DNA from: Natrinema hispanicum | Lineage (GTDB): Archaea; Halobacteriota; Halobacteria; Halobacteriales; Natrialbaceae | Direction of reading: 5' to 3' | NCBI RefSeq assembly: GCF_004217335.1 | Contig: NZ_SHMP01000011.1 | Span: forward strand, 42,961 to 106,960 | Length of the DNA: 64,000 nt | Shown: positions 19,268 to 27,728 of the stretch, in pieces | How positions within the stretch are numbered: the stretch's first letter is position 1 | How the letters are laid out: each line of letters starts with the position of its first letter | Notes under the pieces: model-generated | The model's database searches: none | What the model was told of the DNA's origin: nothing | What the model saw: only the letters and a program-made list of their open reading frames with translations | Program-made: the position numbers and the translations under genes

Positions 19268-19476
19268 AGATTTGGAGAGTCAGTCAGCGCAGCGTTAGTT
19301 TTTCGCGACGGACCAAGCCATCGTTATCCTATTTTCGTGCTCTCAAGATTCGCGTATTGTTTGTCAGTCCAACGACCTTTGAAGACCCAGAGGGAGCACC
19401 TCGAGTTCACGAGTTCGACGCCGCACGAATCAGTAGCCGATCCTAGGAGCAGCCATAGTGAAACCCATACGGATTT

Positions 19477-19815
19477 TCATTCGGATATTGGACCTCTGTA
19501 ATCCCACTTGAGGCTACCACCCTTACGACGGACAACGTACTTGTACGGACCATGCAGTTTGCCACGCTGACATTTGCAGTTGTCTTTGCCACAGCTTACC
19601 TTCTTGATCACTACGGTCCCTTCGCTCGATTCTTTGACGGTTTCGATTGACTCGTCCTCTCCAGCGTCAATGTCCTCGGTGGCGATGTCCCGTCGATATG
19701 CGAGCAGTTCGTTGATCCAGTCTTGGAGAGCCTGCAAACTCTCGTCGTCTTGCTTTGGGACACCCTCGGCGAGGTACTGTGGAAGGGAATCGGGAGCATC
19801 AGGACGAGTTGGCAT
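19477..19815 (-). CDS. Small protein with Cys-rich CGKxNCKC motif
   Basis: The ATG at 19815 gives 112 residues. The C-terminal part carries SCGKDNCKCQRGKLHGPYKYV, a motif seen in small haloarchaeal and bacterial proteins of the DUF6788 type, probably a metal or nucleic-acid binding knuckle. The N-terminal part is helical and acidic. It sits between the partition operon and the origin, facing the other way. The inverted repeat at 19818-19863 immediately precedes its start, suggesting autoregulation. Confidence 0.7.
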   Translation of the reverse strand: MPTRPDAPDSLPQYLAEGVPKQDDESLQALQDWINELLAYRRDIATEDIDAGEDESIETVKESSEGTVVIKKVSCGKDNCKCQRGKLHGPYKYVVRRKGGSLKWDYRGPISE

Positions 19816-19817
19816 TG

Positions 19818-19863
19818 TCTTACCAAACAACAGAGGCAGTATCAGAATAAATGTTTGGTAAGA
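19818..19863. promoter_or_regulatory. 11-bp inverted repeat at promoter
   Basis: The arms tcttaccaaac (19818-19828) and gtttggtaaga (19853-19863) are perfect reverse complements 24 bases apart. The AT-rich stretch between them (agaataaat) can hold the TATA box of the 19815 gene. The arrangement is that of a dimeric repressor site. It is also only 10 bases from the first origin box. Confidence 0.65.
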
Positions 19864-19873
19864 CTGCGTTTGT

Positions 19874-20639
19874 CCCCTCCACTATTTCCGAAGCAATCGC
19901 CACTGAGAACACCTCAAGACAGAGAGTATTGGAGAATCTGATTGCATCGGAGATGGTGGTTTGTCTATAATACACACCATTGTTTCCGAAGCTATAGACA
20001 GAGGAGCCTCAACCCCTCCACCAGTTCCGAAGCTTCGCGTAAGTTGTCGTGAGAATCTGTAAGTCGAATGTTAGCGGTGACGGTGAGGGTGCTGTATCCC
20101 CGATCTCAAGAAGCTGTGGAAGACAGTGAGTAGGGCAGGGTAGTTCACCTGGGGATACTCATTGAGAAGACCGGAACAGATCCACAGTGAGTGAAAGGAG
20201 GACAACCCTCCACCGTTTCCGGAGCTTTTGCTAAGGGAGCGTTCCGAGAACCCTCACTCCACCGTTTCCGAAGCTATCTCAAACAAAGGAGGTGGTAGTA
20301 CTAGAAAAGAGGTTTATATTACCGGAAGATCCTATGATCCACATATCGTGAACTACTAGAAATCAACATATAATATATCTATAGTGTAGTTGATCCGGCA
20401 GTGCGGTTACTGTTTTACTTACTTTCATTTAAATCTTGTCCTTCTAATAGACCCTCTCGGAAAGAGGGGGGTCCCTTTTCAAACGAAAGCTCCGGAAACA
20501 GTGGAGTGAGGGTGTATTATAAAGTACAAGGGCTTAGGAAATGGTGGTGTGGGGTTGTTTTATAAGTATCTGAGCTTAGGACGCTTCGGAAGCTAAGGAA
20601 GCGGTGGCTTTATCATGTCATGTTGTATTGTAATCTCTC
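19874..20639. other. oriC: Putative replication origin
   Basis: The 766-bp noncoding region holds at least four plus-oriented boxes of the type ccctccaccgtttccgaagc (19874-19894, 20013-20034, 20205-20226, 20251-20275), a partial one at 19976-19995, and inverted copies at 20488-20513, 20531-20554 and 20590-20608. Between the two groups, 20280-20460 is AT-rich and would be the unwinding element. An orc1/cdc6 gene starts immediately after. This is the standard layout of haloarchaeal origins, in which Orc1 binds origin recognition boxes facing the unwinding element. Confidence 0.88.
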
Positions 20640-21896
20640 ATGGGGATGTTCCAGCGAGATCGTCAAGTGTTCGCGGATGCCGAACCGCTTGACGACTCGT
20701 ATGAGCCTGAGGATATCCGTGAACGAGACGTGGAACTCGAGAAATACCAACGAGCTCTCCAACCGATCATCGATAACCGTCCGACATCGAACATCTTCCT
20801 GTACGGAAAGACGGGAACGGGAAAAACCGTCGCGACGAAATTTATGCTATCGCACTTGGAGAACGATGCTGCCGAGTACGACGATGTTGATCTCTCAACC
20901 GTCTGGGTCAGCTGTGAGAACCTGTCCTCGTCTTACCAAGTCGCAGTCGCACTCGTAAACGAGCTTCGTACAAGCCAGAACAGAGACCGCATCAGTACTA
21001 CTGGCTATTCCCAGCAACGTGTATTTGATATCCTCTACGAAGAACTCGATGCACTCGGTGGTACCGTTGTCATTGTCCTCGACGAGATCGACAACATTGG
21101 AAACTCCGATGATATTCTCTATGGTCTTCCTCGAGCGCGGTCGAACGGTTATGTCGGCAACGTTCGCCCTGTGATCGTCGGTATCAGCAATGACTTCCAG
21201 TTCCGGGATAATCTCTCGCCGAAGGTCAAGGACACACTCGCTGAAAAGGAAATCCTCTTTCCGCCATACGACGCGAACCAACTGCGCTCGATTCTCGAAC
21301 CACGCGCTGAAAAAGCGTTCTATGATGGCATCCTCGATGGAGACGTGGTTCCGCTTTGTGCAGCCTTTGCCGCTCAGGACACTGGATCGGCCCGACAGGC
21401 GATCCGTCTGCTTCGTGAAGCTGGAGAACTGGCTCAGGCTGAAGATGCCGATATCGTGACCGAGGAGCACGTCCGGGATGCTCAAGACGAACTCGAGAAG
21501 AACCAACTCTATGAAGGAATGCAAGAACTCACGACACAGGGGCATGCAGTCCTCTGTGCACTCGCTTATCGCCAGGCGCTCAACGAAGTTCCTGTCCGAT
21601 CTCGCGATCTTTACGAACGGTATGTGAAGATCTGTGATAGACTTGATGCTGATAGTGTGAGCGAACGGCGTGTTCGCGATCACCTTTCAGATATGAATAT
21701 GCTTGGCCTCATCAACGTCTATGAACGGAACGAAGGGCTCTCAGCCGGTCGTTATCACGAGTATGAGCTTGATGTCCCGTTAAACGCAGTTCTCGAGGTT
21801 CTTCTCTCGACGAACCGGTTTGAAGAGGTGGCAGACATCATTCAGTCGATGGCTAATGACAACAATCTTCTTCAGTCAGATATCTCTGATTATTGA
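20640..21896 (+). CDS. orc1: Orc1/Cdc6 replication initiator
   Basis: The 418-residue protein has an AAA+ domain with Walker A in LYGKTGTGKTVATKF (about residue 56), Walker B in IVLDEIDNIG, a sensor region (IGISNDFQFRDNL), then a C-terminal winged-helix domain (residues ~310-400) for origin-box binding. Length and motifs are normal for archaeal Orc1/Cdc6. It adjoins the origin, with boxes on both sides. It would recognise the ccaccgtttcc boxes and load the MCM helicase. It starts at ATG 20640. Confidence 0.95.
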   Translation: MGMFQRDRQVFADAEPLDDSYEPEDIRERDVELEKYQRALQPIIDNRPTSNIFLYGKTGTGKTVATKFMLSHLENDAAEYDDVDLSTVWVSCENLSSSYQVAVALVNELRTSQNRDRISTTGYSQQRVFDILYEELDALGGTVVIVLDEIDNIGNSDDILYGLPRARSNGYVGNVRPVIVGISNDFQFRDNLSPKVKDTLAEKEILFPPYDANQLRSILEPRAEKAFYDGILDGDVVPLCAAFAAQDTGSARQAIRLLREAGELAQAEDADIVTEEHVRDAQDELEKNQLYEGMQELTTQGHAVLCALAYRQALNEVPVRSRDLYERYVKICDRLDADSVSERRVRDHLSDMNMLGLINVYERNEGLSAGRYHEYELDVPLNAVLEVLLSTNRFEEVADIIQSMANDNNLLQSDISDY

Positions 21897-21938
21897 GTCT
21901 GGGGCTTCGGTGATTGGAACAGTTCGGTAGTCGGTGAA

Positions 21939-21960
21939 AGCTCCGGAAACGACGGAGGGT
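21939..21960 (-). repeat. Origin box downstream of orc1
   Basis: This inverted copy of the box (agctccggaaac.acggagggt) lies 42 bases after the orc1 stop. It may bind Orc1 as an outlying site. Confidence 0.7.
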
Positions 21961-22067
21961 CCGGGCTCGCTCAAGAGTTCTGGAGATCGCGGAGAGAACT
22001 CCATTACGAATTGCGGTGGTTCATAAAGGCAACTCGTGTATATCTGTGCCGTACTTGAGTGCACTTC

Positions 22068-22635
22068 TTGACATCCTCCTCCGCGTAAACGCGGAGGAAT
22101 CCCGAGCGGTGGGAGTTTCAGGTTTGCAACCATGGACGCCGCCACTTCACGGGAGTTCGCGTCTAACCCAGCCATCGTGGCCGGTGGCTGACAGGCGTTC
22201 ACGAGAACGGAGTTCTCGTGCAGCCCATCAGAAATCTTCGATTTCTGAAGACGGTGCCAAACCGCCGTTACTCCTATCCTCAGCGTCGTTGACTCCCAGC
22301 TGTTGTTTTTGCCAGCAGGGAGTTGTTGACGCGTTAACAGACTTGGAGTTATCGTCGGGCTTGCTCAGGCTGACGGGCACAGGGACGAATCCTTCGAGGA
22401 TTCGCGTTCACCACGTCGGCGTTTCGAATACTGTCTCATTGGGTTGGCGGGTAGACCGCCTCCGAAGGTCGTTCGGAATCCGCTCCGTTCCGACCTGACC
22501 TTGCCACTTTGTACGGATTCCTCTCACTTGAGAGTACGGATTGGAAACTCGGGCTCTGCAGTTGTCGGTGGAACGTGTCACTAAGTGACGGCGCGTATCC
22601 ACGGCCTGAAGGCCATGGTATTGCGCCTGTTCAGC
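22068..22635 (-). mobile_element. IS200/IS605-derived remnant, hairpin-rich
   Basis: One end has a perfect hairpin (cctccgcg/cgcggagg, 22078-22097) next to ttgacatcctcct, as at the right ends of haloarchaeal IS200/IS605 elements on the minus strand. The other end has a near-perfect hairpin at 22599-22618 (ccacggcct...). Between them are further hairpins at about 22200-22218, 22227-22245 and 22385-22403. There is no intact TnpA or TnpB. The length and palindromic ends resemble the non-autonomous palindrome-associated elements (PATEs) of haloarchaea. It could produce a structured RNA. Confidence 0.6.
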
Positions 22636-22751
22636 GTATAAACAACTCTAGTAATAATTCTACTCGGAAAACTCAACTATCACTGATATTGGTCAGTCTC
22701 GTGACTATTGAATAAAGAGATTGCATCGGCGATTGTTGTTTCGTCCAAATA

Positions 22752-22775
22752 CCCCCTCCACCGTTTCCGAAGCTA
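22752..22775 (+). repeat. Outlying origin box
   Basis: ccccctccaccgtttccgaagct matches the origin box consensus exactly in the core, 0.85 kb beyond orc1. A weaker copy follows at 22792-22816. The remnant at 22068-22635 lies between these and the orc1 gene, so it probably inserted within the origin region. Confidence 0.7.
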
Positions 22776-23007
22776 TAGATGGACATTTCTCAACCTCGTT
22801 ACAAGTTCCGGAACTTGACCGTGGTTGTCGGCAGCCCCTCGCAGTGGTGTGATGAGCACTAATCTAGTTCATTGATAGTTCGCCAAGCATCAAACGTGAA
22901 CCACGCTGAACGAACCGCCTTCCAGTGCTTCAAATGGCATTATATCGCCTCTGAGTCCATGTTCTGGGCTTTCTTCTATACTGCCTGTAGACCCGAAATG
23001 TTCGATA

Positions 23008-23208
23008 TCATCGTTCGAGTACCTCAACATCTGGATTTGTACCCGTTGATCCGGCGACCGCTTTCGCACGCTCGAGTTCACGGATCTCTCGCTGAGTCTG
23101 TTGTTCGAGCATTTCGTTCCGCCGACATCGTTCACGAGCCACGTCGTCGACGACGTCCTCGCCACCGATCATGAAACGCTTGCCACGGTGATCGATCTGC
23201 TCGAGCAT
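23008..23208 (-). CDS. Small basic/acidic helical protein, unknown
   Basis: The 66-residue product (MLEQIDHRGKRFMIGGEDVVDD...) starts at 23208, where its ATG overlaps the stop of the zinc-finger gene upstream (TGATG), a strong sign of translational coupling. It is helical, with a charged C-terminal part (QTQREIRELERAKAVAG). The family is unknown. It is the last gene of the SWIM/zinc-finger unit. Confidence 0.65.
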   Translation of the reverse strand: MLEQIDHRGKRFMIGGEDVVDDVARERCRRNEMLEQQTQREIRELERAKAVAGSTGTNPDVEVLER

Positions 23209-23372
23209 CAGTACTGATCCTCGGCTTCGTCCACTGCGGCATCTCGAGCATCCGCTTGGAGGTGCTCGTAGCGGACCTCACAGCTGTCCGAACAGAACCG
23301 ACCAGCATACCCTGCTCGATCGCGAGCAGGTTCCGAACACGTCGGCATTCGGCACTCATCGCCGTCGGTCAT
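23208..23372 (-). CDS. Small zinc-finger protein
   Basis: The 54-residue product is too short for most gene calls. Cysteines are arranged as C-x4-C near the start (CRMPTC) and C-x3-C later (FCSDSC), the usual small haloarchaeal zinc-finger pattern, followed by an acidic helix. It starts at ATG 23372 and overlaps the next ATG by two bases. It lies downstream of a SWIM-domain gene in the same orientation, so the three genes are likely co-transcribed. Confidence 0.75.
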   Translation of the reverse strand: MTDGDECRMPTCSEPARDRAGYAGRFCSDSCEVRYEHLQADARDAAVDEAEDQY

Positions 23373-23446
23373 CTGTCGATCCCTCGATGCAGGAACGGGG
23401 TCGTTTCAGTGGCTGTCGACGCGATTGCTGTCTCTCTTTGTCTCAT
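23369..23446 (-). CDS. Possible 25-residue leader ORF
   Basis: A short frame from ATG 23446 ends in a TGA that overlaps the zinc-finger ATG by four bases (ATGA). The coupling arrangement is the only support; the peptide has no recognisable feature. It may be a coupling leader or chance. Confidence 0.3.
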   Translation of the reverse strand: MRQRETAIASTATETTPFLHRGIDR

Positions 23447-23530
23447 GGGTTGCTGCGGTGGACTCCCTTCGAGCCCCCGCGCCCCTTTCGGGGGGTAGAA
23501 ACCGTCTCGAGTGACGAGATCACTCGACAG

Positions 23531-24091
23531 TCAGCGGCTGAACGTGCCATCCGGCGCAGGGACAAGTCCCGTGCGGATCTCGAGGTCGACACGCCGAAGA
23601 TGCTTACAGCCATCATCTGGCTGGCGCTGCTCGAAATCAGGACAGGTACACGTTGTTGCCTCGATATCGACCTTGTAGGTGTTCCCGCTCGCACTCTCGA
23701 CTTCATAGATCGAGCCTACTGTCGCAAAGCAGACGTCCAACTTCTCGTTCAGTGCACGGCGCGTTCGTGGGTCGTCGATCGAGTAGCCACCTGCCTCGAG
23801 TGCGGTCGGTGGCTGGGGGTTGTCGCAGGGGGTGGTGAACTCGTCGCGATGGTTGCGTTCTTGGCCGCATTTCCTGCAGCGCCAGTAGCGTGTCCGATAT
23901 TCGTAGCCATCGGTGAGGTCGATTTCGTACGGTGTTGGCTCTGTGCCTGGCAGCCACTCGTCGATCGCGACGAGTTCGTGTCCGTTCAGTCGGGCAACGT
24001 CTCCTGGATAGCTTCGGTCACGGTCGCTCGTATACTCGTTTGTCGGTCGGTCTCGATGCGAGTCGCTCTGGAGTGGTCGATCTGTACTCAT
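23531..24091 (-). CDS. SWIM zinc-finger protein
   Basis: From ATG 24091 the product is 186 residues. The C-terminal half contains a SWIM signature (CTCPDFEQRQPDDGCKHLRRV, C-x-C-xn-C-x-H), and the middle contains a CxxC-type knuckle (CRKCGQE). SWIM domains bind DNA or proteins and accompany recombination and transposition proteins. Frame 24214 upstream is not required and is low in acidic residues. It heads the minus-strand unit that ends at 23008. Proximity to the origin is typical for haloarchaeal plasmids. Confidence 0.8.
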   Translation of the reverse strand: MSTDRPLQSDSHRDRPTNEYTSDRDRSYPGDVARLNGHELVAIDEWLPGTEPTPYEIDLTDGYEYRTRYWRCRKCGQERNHRDEFTTPCDNPQPPTALEAGGYSIDDPRTRRALNEKLDVCFATVGSIYEVESASGNTYKVDIEATTCTCPDFEQRQPDDGCKHLRRVDLEIRTGLVPAPDGTFSR

Positions 24092-24415
24092 TCGTGGCCT
24101 CGAGGCACACGAGTGTGCGCCTCTCCCTCTCAGGCGCAGAAAACTGACTTTTGATGAGACTGACACAGAACACCTCTCACACAGACTCTGTAGAATCCTT
24201 GATCCGATAACCATAGGGACTCTACCTGACAGACCTTCCGAGAGACAGTCTGAGAAATAAAGTCATACAACGGTCCCGATCTCCGAGTTTGGGCGATATG
24301 CAACAGCAGCCGGAATGAAATCCATAGTATATGATGGTGTTGGTGTTTAATGTTAATTATATTACAATGGCCACAAAGATATTTGCAGAAGGCTTGAACA
24401 AGAACAAGCAGGATA
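24092..24415. other. Promoter-containing intergenic region
   Basis: It holds the divergent promoters of the SWIM gene and the membrane-protein gene. A TATA-like ttaattatatta occurs at about 24352-24363. Nothing else is identified. Confidence 0.4.
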
Positions 24416-25240
24416 ATGAGCTCAAAGAGCGGATCTGGTTCCACGGAGTTCAATCATAAGCATCAACATCTCTTCTGTACAGTTCTAATTCTGGTCGTCT
24501 ACGCCGCTCCTGCTGGTGCTATAGCCATCGGTTTCCCTGTTAGCGAGTATTGGGTATTTACCGGACTTTCCTTTCTGTTGTTTGTCTGTTCGCTCTTTCT
24601 GGGATGGCTATATGGTTCCTCTCCAGATAAAAAATTCAAGATATGGGCACAAGAAAAATCGTCAACTATTCCAAAATTACAGTCTTGGGCCGACACCCTT
24701 GGTTCACGGATCGCGTTCCCACAATCGGGAACACGAGCGCCCGAGACCACTAACACTGAGATCCCAACGATGTCTCCGATAATGATGAACGAAGTTGAGG
24801 CCGATATTTGGTTAGAAGAATATCGGCAAATCTCTTCAGAAGCCCGTTATCGGGACAAGCTATTATTGCGGTCAATGTATTTCTCACTTGCCGCACTTGC
24901 CGCATTGGTGGCGATCTTTGCCTCTGGCCCGCCAAACCAGCTTCAACCGGCCGTCGCTATGATCGCATCGCTAGGAATGCTGGCTTTCGCGATTGCAGCA
25001 AATTCCTACAAAGACTCTCGTGACGCTCTTTGGGACAGACAACGCGAGTTAGAAGAAGCCCCTTTCTTTACTCAGCGATTCTCTACATATCAGACGATTC
25101 GAGAGCCAGATCTCCGACTAGCAAATACACTTAGCATCTCTGGATATGCAGTGTCAATGACCTCAACTCTCTTTCTCTTGACTTTAATCCTTTATGGATT
25201 GTTGCTCTACGGCTATAGATTCCCAATAACATCTCCTTAA
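24416..25240 (+). CDS. Four-helix membrane protein, SLATT-like layout
   Basis: The 274-residue protein has two hydrophobic hairpins: residues ~20-65 (LFCTVLILVVYAAPAGAIA, VFTGLSFLLFVCSLFLGWLYG) and ~140-180 (RSMYFSLAALAALVAIFASG, AMIASLGMLAFAIAANSYKDS), with a final segment near residues 240-265. A charged segment precedes the second hairpin (YRQISSEARYRDKLLL), resembling SLATT-type membrane proteins that occur in conflict systems. This likeness is weak. It is a single gene with its own promoter. Confidence 0.65.
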   Translation: MSSKSGSGSTEFNHKHQHLFCTVLILVVYAAPAGAIAIGFPVSEYWVFTGLSFLLFVCSLFLGWLYGSSPDKKFKIWAQEKSSTIPKLQSWADTLGSRIAFPQSGTRAPETTNTEIPTMSPIMMNEVEADIWLEEYRQISSEARYRDKLLLRSMYFSLAALAALVAIFASGPPNQLQPAVAMIASLGMLAFAIAANSYKDSRDALWDRQRELEEAPFFTQRFSTYQTIREPDLRLANTLSISGYAVSMTSTLFLLTLILYGLLLYGYRFPITSP

Positions 25241-25561
25241 TGGAGGTCCCTCGTAGGTGAATACTTCTGTCATCGAAGTAGAGAAGTTACTTGAAGAGGA
25301 CAGGAAAGTCTGTGATTTGATGGTTGTGAGTACAGTGCCTATCTCTGGTCACTCAAATTGCTCGCGTTCCTACAGTAGGACAGCACCCGATAAATCTATT
25401 CGATCACTCCGAGGTCCTTGACAGATAGTACGTATATCATGAAATCGACGTACACCAGAACCCAAACGTCATCATTCCACTACACTCCAACAATAGATGG
25501 ATGGTGGTGGAAGAAAGAATCCTCATTCAAATAGGCTACTTAGAGGGCATTTTGGACAAGA
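25241..25561. other. Intergenic stretch, nothing identified
   Basis: There is no convincing frame, repeat or RNA. It lies between converging genes, so it probably holds terminators. Confidence 0.35.
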
Positions 25562-25762
25562 TTATCGATTTTCAGTGATTTCCCCGTCGCCAATATCCAG
25601 ATCTTCCCTTAATTCTTCTAAAAGATGAGTTCCTTCCGTGTGAAGCTCATTTGCTCTCTCGAGGGAGACCTCTCCATCCTCAAGCTGTGCGATAATCTCT
25701 TCGAGGCGCTCTGTCTTCTCTGAAATCGATGCATCGTCTGGGATGTCTGGTGTGTCGCTCAT
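25562..25762 (-). CDS. xseB: Exonuclease VII small subunit
   Basis: The 66-residue protein has the XseB helical hairpin (ISEKTERLEEIIAQLEDGEVSLERANELHTEGTHLL). The usual phrase LExGxxSLExAxxLxxEG is clear. It forms a complex with XseA that degrades single-stranded DNA from both ends. Its ATG overlaps the stop of xseA by four bases. Length is normal for the family. Confidence 0.92.
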   Translation of the reverse strand: MSDTPDIPDDASISEKTERLEEIIAQLEDGEVSLERANELHTEGTHLLEELREDLDIGDGEITENR

Positions 25763-27240
25763 AGGTTTAGCAGAAGGATGATACCGAGCAACAGCAACAC
25801 GAGAATCACGAGTACGGCGATCGTGATCTGCTGCCGGCGTTGTGACTCGCTGTACTCTTGCGCAACTGCTTCTTTCTCTTCTTCGTGGACTTTCTGCTGT
25901 TCGAAGGACTCTAGTGCGTGATCGAGGTCTGTCTCAAGCGTTGTGAGCCGTTCAGCTGTTACCGCTTCAAACGCGTGGTCGAGGTCTGCTGAGGACGTAG
26001 CGAGTTCGCTGGTGACATGCTGTTTGTAGGCATTATCGAGCCTCTCCTCTGTGCCCTCGAGGTGTGTCCGGACTGTCCGCTGGTACGCACTGTTCAATCG
26101 TCCCGTGAGCTCCCGAACTTTCTCTTTCTCGTGGGCTTTTTGCTGTTCGAAAGATTCCAGCGCGTGCTCGAGTTCTGTCTCAAGCGCCGTGAGCCGTTCA
26201 GATGTGAGCGATTCAAACGCGCGATCGAGGTCTGTTGAAAACGTCGCGAGATTGCTGTCGACCTGTTGTTCATAGGCAGTATCCAGGTCATCCACTCTCG
26301 ACTCGAGTTGGGTCTGGACGGTTCGTTTGTATGCACGGTCCAATTGATCAGTGATGTCCCCGAGTTTGCTTTCGAGATCCTCTTTCTTGGGTACGATCTC
26401 GCCTGCGTGTGTCGGCGTCATGACGCGCTTGTCTGCGACCTCGTCAGCCAGTGTCCGATCGTTCTCGTGGCCGACACCGACAACGAATGGTGTTGTGGTG
26501 TTGTGAATCACTCGACAAAGCGGCGTCTCGTTGAATACGCGGAGGTCCTTTTCTGAACCGCCACCACGGGTTAGCACGATCACATCGATGTGGGCGTTAT
26601 CGTCGAGGTCACTGATCGCTCGCATCATCGACAACATCGCATCGTCACCCTGGACAGTCGTATGGTGGATGACGATATCCACGTCAGGGTGGCGGCCGTG
26701 AATGCTCGTGACGGCATCTTCACGCGCATCGCTGTCTGCGCTTGTGACGAGTCCGATCCGGCGAGGGAACTCTGGGAGTGACTGCTTTGTTTTCTCGCTT
26801 AAGAGGCCGTCCTCCTCGAGGATTCGCTTGTTCTCTTGATACGTTTGCTGGTAGTTTCCCTCTCCGACTTCGACAAAGTCCTCCACAATGAGCGAGACAC
26901 TGCCATTTGCTGCGTAGTACGACAGCTCTCCTTTGACTGCGATGTGTGTCCCGTCATCGATCGTGATGTCGAACGAACGGAGCCGATGACTGAAGATCAC
27001 ACAGTGGATCGTGGAGTCCTCGTGGACGAGATCGAAGTGTGCATGTCCGTTTCCGGAGACGCCATAGTCAGAGACATCACCAAGAACATAGTCGTACTGG
27101 AGATCGGACGTATTCTCGAGGACCGTGCTAATTTCGTCGTTGAGAGCGTCGACGAACGTGATGTTGTCTGTGTTGAGTGTCTCCTGATGCGTCTCAAGGG
27201 TGGTTGTGGTCTCCTCGTCACCACTCGAGTTGACACCCAT
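25759..27240 (-). CDS. xseA: Exonuclease VII large subunit, membrane-anchored
   Basis: The 493-residue protein has an N-terminal OB domain, then the XseA catalytic domain with LVTSADSDAREDA, RGGGSEKDLRVFNE (about residues 223-236) and GHENDRTLADEVADKRVMTPT. A long coiled coil follows, built from two tandem ~82-residue repeats (each ending LEHALESFEQQK or LDHALESFEQQK). The C-terminus is a clear transmembrane helix (ITIAVLVILVLLLLGIILL) with almost no tail. The anchor is unusual for a normally soluble nuclease and suggests single-strand degradation at the membrane. Inverted repeats lie just upstream of the start. Confidence 0.92.
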   Translation of the reverse strand: MGVNSSGDEETTTTLETHQETLNTDNITFVDALNDEISTVLENTSDLQYDYVLGDVSDYGVSGNGHAHFDLVHEDSTIHCVIFSHRLRSFDITIDDGTHIAVKGELSYYAANGSVSLIVEDFVEVGEGNYQQTYQENKRILEEDGLLSEKTKQSLPEFPRRIGLVTSADSDAREDAVTSIHGRHPDVDIVIHHTTVQGDDAMLSMMRAISDLDDNAHIDVIVLTRGGGSEKDLRVFNETPLCRVIHNTTTPFVVGVGHENDRTLADEVADKRVMTPTHAGEIVPKKEDLESKLGDITDQLDRAYKRTVQTQLESRVDDLDTAYEQQVDSNLATFSTDLDRAFESLTSERLTALETELEHALESFEQQKAHEKEKVRELTGRLNSAYQRTVRTHLEGTEERLDNAYKQHVTSELATSSADLDHAFEAVTAERLTTLETDLDHALESFEQQKVHEEEKEAVAQEYSESQRRQQITIAVLVILVLLLLGIILLLNL

Positions 27241-27263
27241 TATGACGCATCTGCTCGTGTCGG

Positions 27264-27285
27264 TACTAAAGTACTTGCTTTAGTA
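27264..27285. promoter_or_regulatory. Inverted repeat upstream of xseA
   Basis: Arms tactaaag (27264-27271) and ctttagta (27278-27285) are perfect inverted copies six bases apart, centred about 35 bases upstream of the xseA start, where a repressor would cover the promoter. A second palindrome, caaaag-ca-cttttg, follows at about 27295-27308. Both suggest tight control. Confidence 0.6.
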
Positions 27286-27617
27286 ACTCACTTTCAAAAG
27301 CACTTTTGGCCAATGTCGCCACTTTTCTAGGGATGCGGTAGATTTTGGACAGAGAGCATCCACCGTTTCCCGTTTCAACTTCCTCGTTGTGACGGAGCAA
27401 GTCGACGCTGTCTAGCGATTCACCAGAGCTATCTTTTCCTGTTCCATGCGTTCGTCGTAGTGTTGGTCAATCACATCGGTCTGAATACTGATCGCAGATG
27501 TCGGCATATCTCCCCGGAGCAAGTGGGTGACGCTACCGCGCCGGATCGCTGTCGTGGGGTGTCTTTGGGCTGCTGTTACACACAAGCATTTTCTCACATC
27601 TGATTCATATCCCTGTT

Positions 27618-27728
27618 ATGACCAAGTGTGACAACTGTGAGTACGAACTTACGATTGGAGAGGTACGGAAAGCAGGTAATGAATGCCCCAACTGCGGAAG
27701 TAATCCTGCTCGTGACAATCGACCATAG
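27618..27728 (+). CDS. 36-residue zinc-ribbon microprotein
   Basis: The frame MTKCDNCEYELTIGEV... contains two CxxC knuckles (CDNC and CPNC) spaced as in rubredoxin-like zinc ribbons. It starts at ATG 27618 and ends at TAG 27726-27728. Such tiny zinc-finger proteins are common and conserved in haloarchaea. A single gene, function unknown. Confidence 0.7.
   Translation: MTKCDNCEYELTIGEVRKAGNECPNCGSNPARDNRP

Noticed and set aside
27412..27597. 61-residue minus-strand frame
   Set aside because: No domain, the N-terminus is Arg/His-rich, and no promoter or coupling supports it.
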